Source: Charina bottae (Eukaryota; Chordata; Lepidosauria; Squamata; Charinaidae). Taken from it: DNA of 64,000 bases. Position 1 is the first letter of the stretch; each line of letters starts with the position of its first letter. Where the stretch lies: positions 49,235,916 through 49,299,915 of the forward strand of contig JALMGJ010000003.1 in the NCBI GenBank assembly GCA_023362775.1. Direction: 5' to 3'. This document shows positions 23,365 through 32,967 of the stretch, piece after piece. The notes beneath the pieces were generated by a model. The model worked only from the letters and a program-made list of their open reading frames with translations. It had not been told where the DNA came from and did not search any database. The translations under genes and the position numbers were made by a program.

Positions 23365-24928
23365 TGTTATTAATATTTATTTTTAAAGTGCAGAGTTGTA
23401 GAAGCTTGATAGAGAGAGATCAATAAAATAGTCTTTTGCAGTATAAAACATAGTTGCATTTATTCAAAACAACAGAACATATTTCCAGGAATCTGTTCCA
23501 CCTCAGAGAGGCTTACAGGCAGCAGGCAAAACACCTTCATTACAATAGATAAAGATAAGCAGTCTCAGGCAGGCTTAACAAAGCTTTATGCAACTTAACT
23601 TCTTAGTAACAAACAATCAATTACCATAGTAACAAGTAGCATGTGACTACCCCAGCTCAGCCTAGCTCAAGGGTCGGAAATGGCGGCTCGCGAGCCAGAT
23701 GCAGCTCTTTGGCCCCTTGAGTGTGGCTCTTCCACAGGTGAACTCACCCCCGCCCCTTCCACGTGATTGGCCCCCGCCCGCAAACGGGATCCGGGCGCGC
23801 TGGAGAGGTCCGCGGGGCAGCGTTGGGGCTTTCTCGCCCTCTCGAGGCTCGGCTGCTGCTCGGCTGGGGTGCAGCGGGACGGGAGCTCTGCCCGCGCGCC
23901 TTCCCTGGCTGGTCCTCACGGGCCGATCGCGTGGAAGGCGCACGGGCGGAGCTGCCTGTCTGGCACTCGGGCGCTGCGGTAGCGCGGCCCCGCCGCCGCC
24001 CTTTCTCTCCGGCTTGGATCCCGGGAAGGCAGCAGGGGGCCTCGCGGAGGGAGGCAAGCAGGCAGGTAAGCGAGCGGGCGGGCGAGCGGGCGGGGCGGGC
24101 GGGGCGGACGGGTGGCCCGGGCCTCCTCCTCCTCCGCCGGCGGGAGAGAAGGAGGAGCGGCTGCCTGCCTGCCTCCACCCGCCCTGAAGCACGCCGCTTG
24201 TCGTTGCCACCCGCCTCGTTTCCCGCCCCCCATCATTTTCTTCGCTCGACGCGGGCGGGCGGAAGCGGCCGAGGGGGGCGGGCCCGGCGGCGGAGGCCCG
24301 GGCTGCCCGCCTGCTTGCCTCCCTCCGCAAGGCCCCTGATCCGGCTTGGATCCCGGGAAGGCAGCGGGGGGCCTCGCGGAGGGAGGCAAGCAGGCAGGTA
24401 AGTGGGTGGGCGGGCGGGGCAGGCCTCCACCGCCGGGCCCGCCCTCCTCGGCGCCTGTGCGTCTCCCCTGCACCCGCTCCGCCCGGCCAGACATGCCCCG
24501 CTCTGGAGGCCGGAATCGCCGAGGAGGACCCCCGACCCTCCCAAACAGATTTGCCCTGCCACCCGCCCCAGTAAGCCACGTGATTGGCTCCCACCCACAA
24601 ACCCTGCCCCCTTCCATGTGATTGGCCCCCGCCCGCAAACCCCACCCCCTTCCACGCAATTGGCCCCCGCCCCCTGGCTCTCGAGCATTTCAAAATGTTC
24701 ACGAGCATGTCAAAATGGCTCCCGGCATAAAAAGTTTGCCGACCCCTGGCCTAGCTGAAGCAATTATTTCTTTTATGGTAACAAGCAGTTGAGGAATTTG
24801 GCTACTAGCAGACTTTTTGGAGCCTTTCAGTTAAGAGAAAAATTAGCTCAGCTTGTCCTTTTAAAATGGGGCTTGTGTGAATCTTGTGACCCAGATTCTT
24901 TTTAGATCACAAAATAAAAAATACAACA
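23365..24928 (-). repeat. Copia-1 3' LTR, interrupted by a hAT element
   Basis: About 475 bp of LTR sequence matches 29536-30012. It is split at GCCTAGCT by the 1081-bp hAT element at 23668-24748. The LTR is TG...CA bounded. Read on the minus strand, TGTTGTATTTTTTATTTTG begins the LTR directly after the polypurine tract. Confidence 0.95.
23668..24748. mobile_element. Non-autonomous hAT element with CpG-island-like interior
   Basis: The left end CAAGGGTCGG and right end CGACCCCTG form the terminal inverted repeat. Subterminal GGCTCGCGAGCC and GGCTCCCGGC also face each other. GCCTAGCT at 23660-23667 and 24749-24756 is a perfect 8-bp target duplication, and the empty site is visible in the other LTR of Copia-1. 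The interior is extremely GC- and CpG-rich, carries a 60-bp direct repeat (24011-24070 and 24343-24402) and an inverted copy at 24305-24336. It encodes no transposase; the long frames across it are GC artefacts. A second left end of the family is at 55020. Confidence 0.95.
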
Positions 24929-24941
24929 TTCCTCTTCTTTT
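24929..24941 (-). promoter_or_regulatory. Copia-1 polypurine tract
   Basis: The minus strand reads AAAAGAAGAGGAA immediately before the 3' LTR. This is the expected position and composition for the plus-strand primer. Confidence 0.8.
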
Positions 24942-25059
24942 ATGATCTGAAAGAATCTGAAAATAAGTCTAACTTTTCAGTTAGTTCTCTATGTCTCAAA
25001 CCCAAGACAGGCTTGGTTAAGATATTTGCTAACATTTTTTGTGTCACAATATTTTAAAA

Positions 25060-27068
25060 TGACTTCTTTCTTTGCAATAAAACCTTTGACAAGATAAAAA
25101 CGAATGTCAATGTGTTTTGTTCTCTGTCTCAAGCCTTCTGATGTTGATAAATGAACGTAGGCCTGATTGTCTTCAAAAATAGTTACTGGATGGTGGAAAT
25201 CTATTGCTATATCTTTTTAATAATTGCTTGAACCAGACAACTTCATTACATATGTGAGCTAAGGCATAGAATTCCGCCTCAGCTGTTGAAATTGCCACTA
25301 AGGATTGTTTTCTGGAAAACCAAGCAATAGAAGACCCAGCAAATTTAATTACAGCTCCAGAAGTGGATTTACGATCTTTGAGATCTCCAGCCCAATCTGC
25401 ATCACTCCAGCTTTTTAATTTTTATTAAATTATTATTAAATTAATAATTATCTGTTTCAAAAGCAGATAATCTCAAACAGTAGTCCTTGGTGCCCTGTAA
25501 ATACCTGAAAAGTCTTTTTAATCCAGCATTTCAGCAGATGTAGGATTCGGCACAAATCTGCTCAAAATAGACACACTGTTTGAAATATCTGGCCTTGTGT
25601 GGTTTGCTATATATAAAAGGCTGCCAATTGCAGACCTAAAACCATCTGCTTGAGATGACTCAGCTTCCCCCTTCTCCCCCTCCTCCTCAAGAAATTCGGG
25701 AAGCATGGGGGTGGAAACAGACTTACAATCTTGCATTTTAAAATCCTCCAGCAATTTTTTAATCTTACCTTTTTAGCTTATCAGAAAACTTCCATCTTGT
25801 TCTTTCTGAATTTCCAAACCTAAATAATTAGTCACTTTTCCTAAATTTTTCAGTGTGAATTTAATTTGCATGTATTCCTCAAAGGCATGTCTTCGTTTAT
25901 CTGATGAAGTAAGCAGCAATAAATCATCCACATACAAACGTAAGTACATAAAATCTTGCTTATCTTTCTTTACATAAACACAAGGATCAGCAATTCCTTT
26001 CTCAAACCCAAACTTTTGTAAAGTTTCATCAAGCTTGATATTCCAGCAATGAGCTGCCTGCTTCAAACCATAGATGGATTTTTGTAATTCACACACAAGA
26101 TGTTTACCTTGTTCATATCCAGGTTGATGCATGTTCAACTTCTGTTCTAATTCACCATACAGAAATGCAGTTTGAATATCATAGTGAAAAACAGACATCT
26201 TTTTAATGGCAGCAACATTTAAAAGCAACCTGATTGACTCACCCTTTGTTACAGGAGTAAAAGTTTTATCATAATCAACATATTTTCTTTGAGTAAAACC
26301 TTTTGCTACCAATCTTGCTTTACATTTCTGAATTTTGCCATCTGCATCCTTTTTTAATTTGAAAACCCATCTACAATCCAAACAGCGCTCATTTGGAGGT
26401 AGACGTACCAATTTCCAGGTTTTATTTTCCTTTAAACATGCTAATTCCTGCTGCATTGCTTCATGCCAGCATTTAGCTATTTCAGATGGCATCTCATTTA
26501 TTTGCTCTAGTGATTCTGGTTCTGTGTGAATGTGAAATGCTTTCACTACATCCACCTCATAACGTGAAGGTGGGACCCACTTGTTACACCTTTGTGACCT
26601 GTGAGGTAGGACAGGACTAACATTCTGACTCCCACCATTTTCCTGAGAAACCTCTGTCTTTTCAGACAGTTCAGCTTGCTTGTTCTCTGGTTTATTTATT
26701 TCACTCAGATCACCATCAGCAAAATCTTGCTGTTCCCTCATGGATAAATCAACTGAAGAACTGGAGTTTATTTTGTCCCAGTGTTGTTCAGCAAATGGAG
26801 CACTTTTACTGATTATTGATTGATTACCAAGTATGAATCTGTAGCTCCTCTGGCTCTGTTCATACCCCACAAAGATGGTTTTCTTTGTTCTGGAAGCCCC
26901 TTTGCACCTCAGCTGTTTTGGAATGTGCACCCAAGCTGTGCTTCCAAAAATTCTGAGGTGACTGACCTTAGGCTTCACACCATAAAACAAATAGAATGGT
27001 GTATCCTGAATTGCACTGTTAAACAGTCTGTTTTGCACATAACAAGCAGTGGATACTGCTTCACCTCA
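25060..27068 (-). pseudogene. Copia-1 integrase C-terminus, reverse transcriptase and RNase H (broken)
   Basis: The frame 27038-25773 begins in the integrase C-terminal region (LRIFGSTAWVHIPKQ, FVGYEQSQRSYRF). It continues into reverse transcriptase with CRWVFKLKKDADGKIQKCKA, KARLVAKGFTQ, SIYGLKQA and the catalytic YVDD at 25923-25934. An in-frame TAA just below 25773, probably from CAA, separates the 25754-25518 segment (TPM, then SAIGSLLYIANHTRPDIS). RNase H traces follow to about 25060, including a KSTSG-like segment and the STAEAEFYAL motif. The product would copy genomic RNA inside cytoplasmic particles. It is not functional as it stands. Confidence 0.92.
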
Positions 27069-27069
27069 A

Positions 27070-28006
27070 AACTTAAAAGGTAATCTGGCATTTTAAGCAA
27101 ACGCATCATGGCTTCTTGCAAAGTCCTGCCTTTACACTCTGCAACTCCATTCTGTTCAGGAGTATAAGGATTGGTTAAAATGTGTTATATCCCTTTTTCT
27201 GACAAGAAACTTTTAAATTTTGTGGATAGATACTCTCCAGCTCTGTCTGGTTGCAAAGCAGATACAGGCTTTGGAAATTTTCCATTTGCCCACATTACAA
27301 AGCTATTAAACTTTTCAAATGCCTCATCTTTGTGTTTTAACAGATAGATGAATGTGTACCTTGAAAAATAATCAATTAAGGTCAAAATATACCTTGCTCC
27401 TCCAAAACTAGGAGAGAAGGGACCTATTACATCAGAATAGACTAATTCCAGAGGTCTAGAAGTGGTTCTATCTGAAAATTTCTTTACAGGGGCCCTGCAA
27501 GTCTTATTTTCCTTGCAAATTGAACCAACTAGATATTTATCACAAGATTTCAACTTTAGATCAGCACATATGTTTGGCATTTGTGATATGTATTTAAAGT
27601 TAGCATGAGCAAACCTCCTATGAAGCAAATGAACACACTGGTCATGAATAGGAGTATTCTCAAACACAGCCTTTGCTGTTTTTTTCCCAGAAGCTTTCTG
27701 TACTATGTAGAGTGAATCTTTCTGAATACAAGTTGAAACCAACTTACCATCCTTCCTGATTTCACAGCCATCTTTCTTAAAAGTTATGGCATATACTTCT
27801 GCTACTAACTGTGCAACTGATAAAAGATTAGTTTGAAAACTTGGTACAAATAAAACATTTTTAACAGTTTCCCCTAAACAAGATAGATACATACCACCTT
27901 GACCCATGATCTTAGACGTAGACCCATCAGGTTTGTTAGTTTTAGACAAGGATGAAAAAGAAGTTTTACAATTGCAGATATGGCAATTTGCTTCACTATC
28001 TAGCAC
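27070..28006 (-). pseudogene. Copia-1 protease and integrase (broken)
   Basis: The N-terminus MLDSEANCHI is the protease active-site segment. The usual DSG is DSE here, so catalysis is doubtful. HRRFAHANFKYISQMP begins the integrase zinc-binding region, with KSCDKYLVGS and a CKENKTC pair. The catalytic core shows LELVYSDVIGPF (first Asp), SALQPDRAGEYLS (second Asp) and, after an in-frame TAA near 27187, PYTPEQNGVAE (Glu). A frameshift near 27068 breaks the joint to the polymerase frame. Confidence 0.9.
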
Positions 28007-29336
28007 CCAAATATCTTTATTATTACAGTTTTCAACAACCTGTGCAATATGAGAAGTCTGCAGAGCTTTCTTTCTTGTTGTTCCTTCTGTTCAGTCTTCT
28101 TACCTTTGAACAACTGGTCACAGTCCTTGTGTAGATGTCCAGGAGAACCACAATTAAACCAATGCTTGCTTGTAAATGCAGAGGCTTGAAACTCGAGGCT
28201 TTTTCTTTCTATTGGCTTTTCACATTGCAGTTTTCCCGAAGAAATTGGTGAATTTTTTTCTTGTCTCTTTTCCCATTCAACCAGCAGGCAAGCAGAGACA
28301 AACGCTGGAGTTAAATCAGCCTCAGGAATTCCCTCCATAGTACAAATCAAAGTGTCCCAAGAACCATTCAGTGAGGATAAAATGATGTAGGCTTTTGTGA
28401 GAGGAGTGAACTCCAAGCCACATTCCTGAATCGCTGCAAAATATTTTTGAAGCATGTGGAGATGCTCTGATAAATTGCCATGCTCTGGTAAAAGGGGCGC
28501 GGTAGCTCAGCGGGTTAAACCGCTGAGCTGTAAGAGACTGCCGATCAGTACGTCGGCAGTTCGAATCCCCGCGTTGCGAGGTGAGCTCTCGTCACTCGCC
28601 CCAGCTCCTGTCAACCCAACAGTTCGAAAGCTAAATGCGAGTAGATAAATGGGTACCACCTTAAGTGGGAGAATGTGCTGGCGTCCTGTTGGGGGTCGCC
28701 TCGGAACAAAAGAAGATCCCGTGAATCCTGTGAATGGCGGCGGAGGACGATGGATCCCGAACGGCGACATCCAGGACGTCAGCAGCCGACTCGGAAGTGA
28801 GGTATCCTGGGACATGTAGTCCAATACCTACGAAAGAAGAGTCGGTTCCTTTACCCCCTCCCTTAGCACGCGGTAAACATTGTTAATTATATATGGATGT
28901 ATAAATATGAAATTGCAATGTATGTAAGCCGCCTAGAGCCCTCCGTCTAGGGAGGGGATAGGCGGGGTATAAATACATAAAATAAATAAATAAATAAAAT
29001 AAATAAATGAGCTTTATAGAGCTTTTTTGTTAAAGTTACTTTGCTTCCAGCTGTAGTTTTGATATATAAATTACATAAAGAGTCTCATAATTCTTTAGAA
29101 GTTTGCACACCCTGAACATGAACAACTTGAGTATCTTCTACAGCTAAAATTAATGAAGCTTTACATTTCTCATCCTTCCTCAGCCAAGCTTGATCAGGAT
29201 TTTGAGGAATTTGGTCACCTATGGGAGACCATAAATCTTCTTTTCAAAGAAAGCTCTCCATTTTCAAAGCCCAGTTCAGATAATTAGTGTCAGAAAGATG
29301 TTCTAAAAGCATACCTTGATAATTTGCAGCAGCCAT
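28000..29336 (-). pseudogene. Copia-1 gag (broken by a SINE)
   Basis: Reading starts at the ATG of 29336-29334 (MAAANYQGMLLEHLSDTNYL), with the Copia-gag-like NYLNWALKMESFL segment, and soon meets stops. After the SINE at 28494-29008 the frame 28455-28000 carries the rest of the capsid region and a zinc knuckle, HWFNCGSPGHLHKDC. The first cysteine of the CCHC is replaced, so the finger is probably damaged. Gag would form the intracellular particle. Copia elements lack an envelope, and none is seen. Confidence 0.85.
28494..29008 (+). mobile_element. tRNA-derived SINE with L2-like tail, inserted in Copia-1 gag
   Basis: The head GGGGCGCGGTAGCTCAGCGG has a clear A box, and GGCAGTTCGAATCCCCGCG has a canonical B box. 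The body and tail match 2498-2999, ending GGGGATAGGCGGGGTATAAA and AAAT repeats. This is the best-preserved copy of the family here. It lies opposite to the Copia genes and is younger than Copia-1. Confidence 0.92.
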
Positions 29337-29520
29337 TTCTTCTCCTTGTTTGTAAACCACGAGGCATGTGATTCAAACAAAAACAGTTTTGCAGCCTCCA
29401 GGAAGTTTCAAGATAAAAGTCTTCCCTGGCTTTTGTTCACTTGCCTTTTTTCAAATGCAAATGAAATTTCTTCCTGATCTCTCTTTCACTTTTATATAAT
29501 TTAGTTTCCAGCTTCAATCT

Positions 29521-29535
29521 GCTGGGCCCATAACC
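29521..29535 (-). promoter_or_regulatory. Copia-1 primer-binding site, initiator tRNA-Met anticodon arm
   Basis: The 15 plus-strand bases GCTGGGCCCATAACC abut the 5' LTR exactly. They are identical to the anticodon stem-loop region of vertebrate initiator tRNA-Met as I know it, with CAT as anticodon. On the coding strand the site is therefore complementary to an internal tRNA segment and not to its 3' end. Drosophila copia is known to prime from a 5' half-tRNA cut in this loop, and the arrangement here fits that mechanism. Confidence 0.85.
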
Positions 29536-30012
29536 TGTTATTAATATTTGTTTTTAAAGTGTAGAGTTGCAGAAGCTTGATAGAGAGAGATCAATAAAAT
29601 AGTCTTTTGCAGTATAAAACATAGTTGCATTTATTCAAAACAACAGAACATATTTCCAGGAATCTGTTCCACCTCAGAGAGGCTTACAGGTAGCAGGCAA
29701 AACACCTTCATTACAATAGATAAAGATAAGCAGTCTCAGGCAGGCTTAACAAAGCTTTATGCAACTTAACTTCTTAGTAACAAACAATCAATTACCATAG
29801 TAACAAGTAGCATGTGACTACCCCAGCTCAGCCTAGCTGAAGCAATTATTCCTTTTATGGTAACAAGCAGTTGAGGAATTTGGCTACTAGCAGATTTTTT
29901 TGGAGCCTTTCAGGTAAAAGAAAAAAATAGCTCAGCTTGTCCTCTTAAAATGAGGCTTGTGTGAATCTTGTGACCCAGATTCTTTTTAGATTACAAAATA
30001 AAAAATACAACA
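29536..30012 (-). repeat. Copia-1 5' LTR (477 bp)
   Basis: An intact LTR bounded TG...CA, matching the left LTR. In gene sense it lies upstream of gag and should hold the promoter. The transcription start and the polyadenylation signal were not resolved. Confidence 0.94.
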
Positions 30013-30044
30013 AACACCTCCTCTCCAGCAGCCTATACCAAGAT

Positions 30045-31353
30045 GTTTTTGTTTATTCATTCAGTCGCTTCCGACTCTTCACGATTTCATGGACCAGCCC
30101 AAGCCAGAGCTTCCTGTCGGCCGTCACCATCCCCAGCTCCCCCAAGGTCAAGTCCGTCACCTCCAGAATATCATCCATCCATCTTGCCCTTGGTCAGCCC
30201 CTCTTCCTTTTGCCTTCCACTTTCCCTAACATCAGCATCTTCTCCAGGGTATCCTGTCTTCTCATTATGTGGCCAAAGTACTTCAGTTTTGCTTTTAATA
30301 TCATTCCCTCAAGTGAGCAGTCTGGCTTTATTTCCTGGAGTACGGACTGGCTTGATCTTCTTGCAGTCCAAGGCACTCTCAGAATTTTCCTCCAACACCA
30401 CAGTTCAAAAGCATCTATCTTCCTTCGCTCAGCCTTCCTTATGGTCCAGCTCTCACAGCCATAGGTTACTACAGGGAATACCATTGCTTTGACTATGCGG
30501 ACCTTTGTTGTCAGTGTGATGTCTCTGATCTTAACTATTTTATCAAGATTTGTCATTGCTCTCCTCCCAAGAAGTAGACGTCTTCTGATTTCCTGGCTGC
30601 AGTCAGCATCTGCATTAATCTTTGCGCCTAGAAATACAAAGTCTGTCACTGCCTCCTCTTTTTCTCCCTCTATATGCCAGTCATCATCAAGCTTGTTGCC
30701 ATAATCTTGGGGTTTTTTTAGGTTTAACTGCAACCCAGCTTTTGCACTTTCTTCTTTCACCTTCATCATAAGGCTCCTCAGCTCCTCCTCGCTTTCAGCC
30801 ATCAAAGTTTTATCATCTGCATATCTGAGATTGTTAATGTTTCTTCCAGCGATTTTAACTCCAGCCTTGGATTCATCAAGCCCGGCATGTCGCATGATGT
30901 GTTCTGCGTACAGGTTGAATAGGTAGGGTGAGACCCTGCCGTACTCCATTCCCAATCTTAAACCAGTCCGTTGTTCCGTGGTCTGTTCTTACCGTTGCTA
31001 CTTGGTCGTTATACAGATTCCTCAGGAGGCAGACAAGATGACTTGGTATCCCCATACCACCAAGAACTTGCCACAATTTGTTATGATCCACACAGTCAAA
31101 GGCTTTAGAATAGTCAATAAAACAGAAATAGATGTTTTTCTGAAACTCCCTGGCTTTCTCCATTATTCAGCGGATATTGGCAATTTGGTCTCTAGTTCCT
31201 CTGCCTTTTCTAAACCCAGCTTGTACTTCTGGCAATTCTCACTCCATGAATTGCTGGAGTCTACCTTGCAAGATCTTGAGCATTACCTTACTGGCATGTG
31301 AAATAAGTGCCACTGTTCGATAGTTTGAACATTCTTTAGTGCTTCCCTTTAAA
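30045..31353 (-). mobile_element. BovB (RTE) LINE copy C, inserted in Penelope unit 1
   Basis: The minus strand encodes the reverse transcriptase and C-terminus: CSNYRTVALISHASKVMLKI, the AKAF-like segment read as IDYSKAFDCVDHNKLWQ, YADD at 30812-30823 and VPWTARRSSQSVLQEIKPD. It ends with RLHD-like codons and a short tail. Several stops and frameshifts are present (frames 31163-30876 and 30955-30194). TATACCAAGAT (30034-30044) and TATACCCAGAT (31354-31364) form an 11-bp target duplication with one mismatch. It is 5'-truncated and has no endonuclease. Its 3' part belongs to the same subfamily as copy A. Confidence 0.92.
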
Positions 31354-31587
31354 TATACCCAGATAAGCAAGGATTAACATCATGCAAACAATCAAGCAGA
31401 AAACAATACCCTAATCAAGGAACTACCAAGGAGGAAACCACACCCCCACCAACACTGGCAGAGCAAGCTACTGTACATAAACAGGGATGAAACACCACAC
31501 TCACTCGCACTGATGATGTTACCTTGTTGGGTAATGAAATGTCTGCAAGGAAACAACCAAGCTCAGAGACCACCAAGGACTCCACAG
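31354..31587 (+). mobile_element. Penelope-like unit 1, terminal repeat (pLTR)
   Basis: The segment continues unit 1 after BovB copy C. The piece 30013-30044 is the other side of that insertion. It aligns with 32690-32967 of unit 2 (CCCTAATCAAGGAACTA near the start, CCACCAAGGACTCCACAG at the end). It contains the hammerhead-like motif at 31504-31549 and is followed directly by unit 2, so the units are head-to-tail, as is common for Penelope-like elements. Confidence 0.85.
31504..31549 (+). ncRNA. Hammerhead-ribozyme-like motif, unit 1 pLTR
   Basis: The core CTGATGA (31510-31516) is followed by stem II TTACC/GGTAA (31519-31523 and 31530-31534, 6-base loop). GAAA follows at 31536-31539, and GTC at 31541-31543 would be the cleavage triplet. 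Stem I can form between CTCGCA (31504-31509) and TGCAAG (31544-31549), five of six pairs. Stem III is minimal. Penelope-like elements are known to carry such type I hammerheads in their terminal repeats. There is one extra base between the core and stem II, so activity is uncertain. Confidence 0.75.
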
Positions 31588-31666
31588 TTCAACCTTGAAC
31601 TACATATATTATCTTCTATTGTAAGAGAACAAAAAGAGAATTCAATAGTATCACAAAGGAACACCT

Positions 31667-32896
31667 ATGGGATCACCACTCTCAGGAATCAGAGCAGAGA
31701 TAGTAATACAACATCTAGAAAGGATAGCACTCCCACACATACAACCCAAAATATGGATCCAGTATGTAGATGACACCTTCGTCATAATAAAACAGGATCA
31801 ACTGGAGGAAACACATGAAACCATCAACATCTTCAAAGGAATAAAATTCACAAGGGAAGAAGAAAACAATAACACACTACCCTTCTTGGACATCCTCATC
31901 AGTAGAGGAAATGATGGCATTCTAGAAACACAAGTCTACTGGAAATCTACCCACACTAACCAAGTGCTCCACTACCAAAGCAATAACCCAACCTCCCACA
32001 AGAGGAGCTGTGTAAGAACACTATTCAGACAAGCACAAACGCACTGCAGCAACCCAGAACACCAGAAAAAGGAAACAGACCACTTATATAGCATCTTCCA
32101 GCAAAATGGATACCCACGCAACTTTATCAAAAAGTGCCTGACCACTCAACCCACCACAGCAAAACCAACAGAAGCTATGAAAAGGATTACACTGCCATAC
32201 ATCAGAAACATCTCAGAAACTACTAATAGACTGTTACAACCACATGGCATCACCGTAGCACACAAACCAACCAAAACCCTTCAGAACATCGTAAGTAAAT
32301 CAAAAGACCCAGTAACCCAAGAAGAAAAAACAGGAGTTATCTACAACATACAGTGTAAGGACTGTAACAGCCACTATGTAGGACAGACAGGCAGAAGACT
32401 AGCAGAACGCATCCACGAACACCAACTAGCAGTCAGAAGACATGATGAAAACTCCTTAATCTCACAACACATAGACAGACTTAACCATACTTTCAACTGG
32501 GAAACTGTGAGCATCTTAAACCAAGCCAAATCCAAAAATGCTAGAGAATTCCTGGAACCTTGGCACTCAGACAAAGCAGCCATCAACAGACACATAGAGG
32601 TAAACAACATTTACATACCATTCATAAGAGACAATAGAAAAGCCAGAAGACCAGAACACCTCTTGGCCAGCAATCAACAACCAGATATGCAAAGATTAAC
32701 ACCAAGATTAGCACCAGAGGAACAATCAAACAACACAATAGACCCTAATCAAGGAACTATTAACTCGGTCAATCAACCAAGCAGCAAACAACAGCCCAAT
32801 CAAGGGACTCCTAAGGGTAGAACAACACCTCCACCAACACAAGCAGGAGAAGCCATGTATATAAACAGAGCAAGTCCCACTCTCTTTTCGCACTGA
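31667..32896 (+). CDS. Penelope-like RT/GIY-YIG protein, N-terminally truncated
   Basis: The frame is open for 409 codons. It begins at the GTPMGSPLSG motif (RT motif 4-5 region), with the catalytic YVDD soon after in PKIWIQYVDDTFVIIK and the LPFLDILIS motif. The middle is a linker. At about residues 223-255 lies the GIY-YIG nuclease start, GVIYNIQCKDCNSHYVGQTG, with the CxxC pair and ERIHEH typical of the family. Further along are NWETVSILNQAKSKN and EPWHSDKAAINRH. In intact elements the protein nicks DNA and reverse-transcribes at the nick. The first ATG is probably an internal methionine, and a TAG lies just upstream in frame, so the piece is not an autonomous gene. Confidence 0.88.
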   Translation: MGSPLSGIRAEIVIQHLERIALPHIQPKIWIQYVDDTFVIIKQDQLEETHETINIFKGIKFTREEENNNTLPFLDILISRGNDGILETQVYWKSTHTNQVLHYQSNNPTSHKRSCVRTLFRQAQTHCSNPEHQKKETDHLYSIFQQNGYPRNFIKKCLTTQPTTAKPTEAMKRITLPYIRNISETTNRLLQPHGITVAHKPTKTLQNIVSKSKDPVTQEEKTGVIYNIQCKDCNSHYVGQTGRRLAERIHEHQLAVRRHDENSLISQHIDRLNHTFNWETVSILNQAKSKNAREFLEPWHSDKAAINRHIEVNNIYIPFIRDNRKARRPEHLLASNQQPDMQRLTPRLAPEEQSNNTIDPNQGTINSVNQPSSKQQPNQGTPKGRTTPPPTQAGEAMYINRASPTLFSH

Positions 32897-32932
32897 AGTT
32901 GTTGCCTAGCCTGGCAATGAAACGTCTGCAAG
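32887..32932 (+). ncRNA. Decayed hammerhead-like motif, unit 2 pLTR
   Basis: The motif aligns base for base with 31504-31549. CTGA starts the core (32893) but continues AGT where TGA is expected. Stem II is TTGCC/GGCAA (32902-32906 and 32913-32917), a compensated change relative to unit 1. GAAAC and GTC follow (32919-32926), and stem I pairs partly. The core substitutions predict loss of cleavage. Confidence 0.7.
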
Positions 32933-32967
32933 AAAACAAGGCTCAGAGAGCACCAAGGACTCCACAG

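Larger units (their letters stand above)
23365..30012 (-). mobile_element. Copia-1, LTR retrotransposon with both LTRs
   Basis: Two LTRs (23365-24928 and 29536-30012), each TGTT...AACA, bound an internal region with gag, protease, integrase, reverse transcriptase and RNase H in that order on the minus strand. Integrase before RT defines the Copia (Ty1) order. AACAC flanks it at 23360-23364 and 30013-30017, a perfect 5-bp duplication inside Penelope unit 1. The LTRs are very similar apart from the hAT insertion in the left one, so insertion was fairly recent. Stops, a frameshift and a SINE at 28494-29008 disable the genes. Confidence 0.96.
31588..32967 (+). mobile_element. Penelope-like element unit 2 (5'-truncated)
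   Basis: It starts within the reverse transcriptase, immediately after the unit 1 terminal repeat. It contains the rest of the RT, the GIY-YIG endonuclease and its own terminal repeat ending CCAAGGACTCCACAG at 32967. The order RT then GIY-YIG is diagnostic for endonuclease-bearing Penelope-like elements. The N-terminal third of the protein is missing. Confidence 0.92.

Noticed and set aside
23662..24708. Frame of 348 codons on the minus strand
   Set aside because: It spans a CpG-rich hAT interior where open frames occur on both strands at once. The product is Pro/Arg/Ala-rich low complexity with no domain.
28494..28590. Functional tRNA gene (good A and B boxes)
   Set aside because: It is the head of a 515-bp SINE with other copies at 2498 and 51520.
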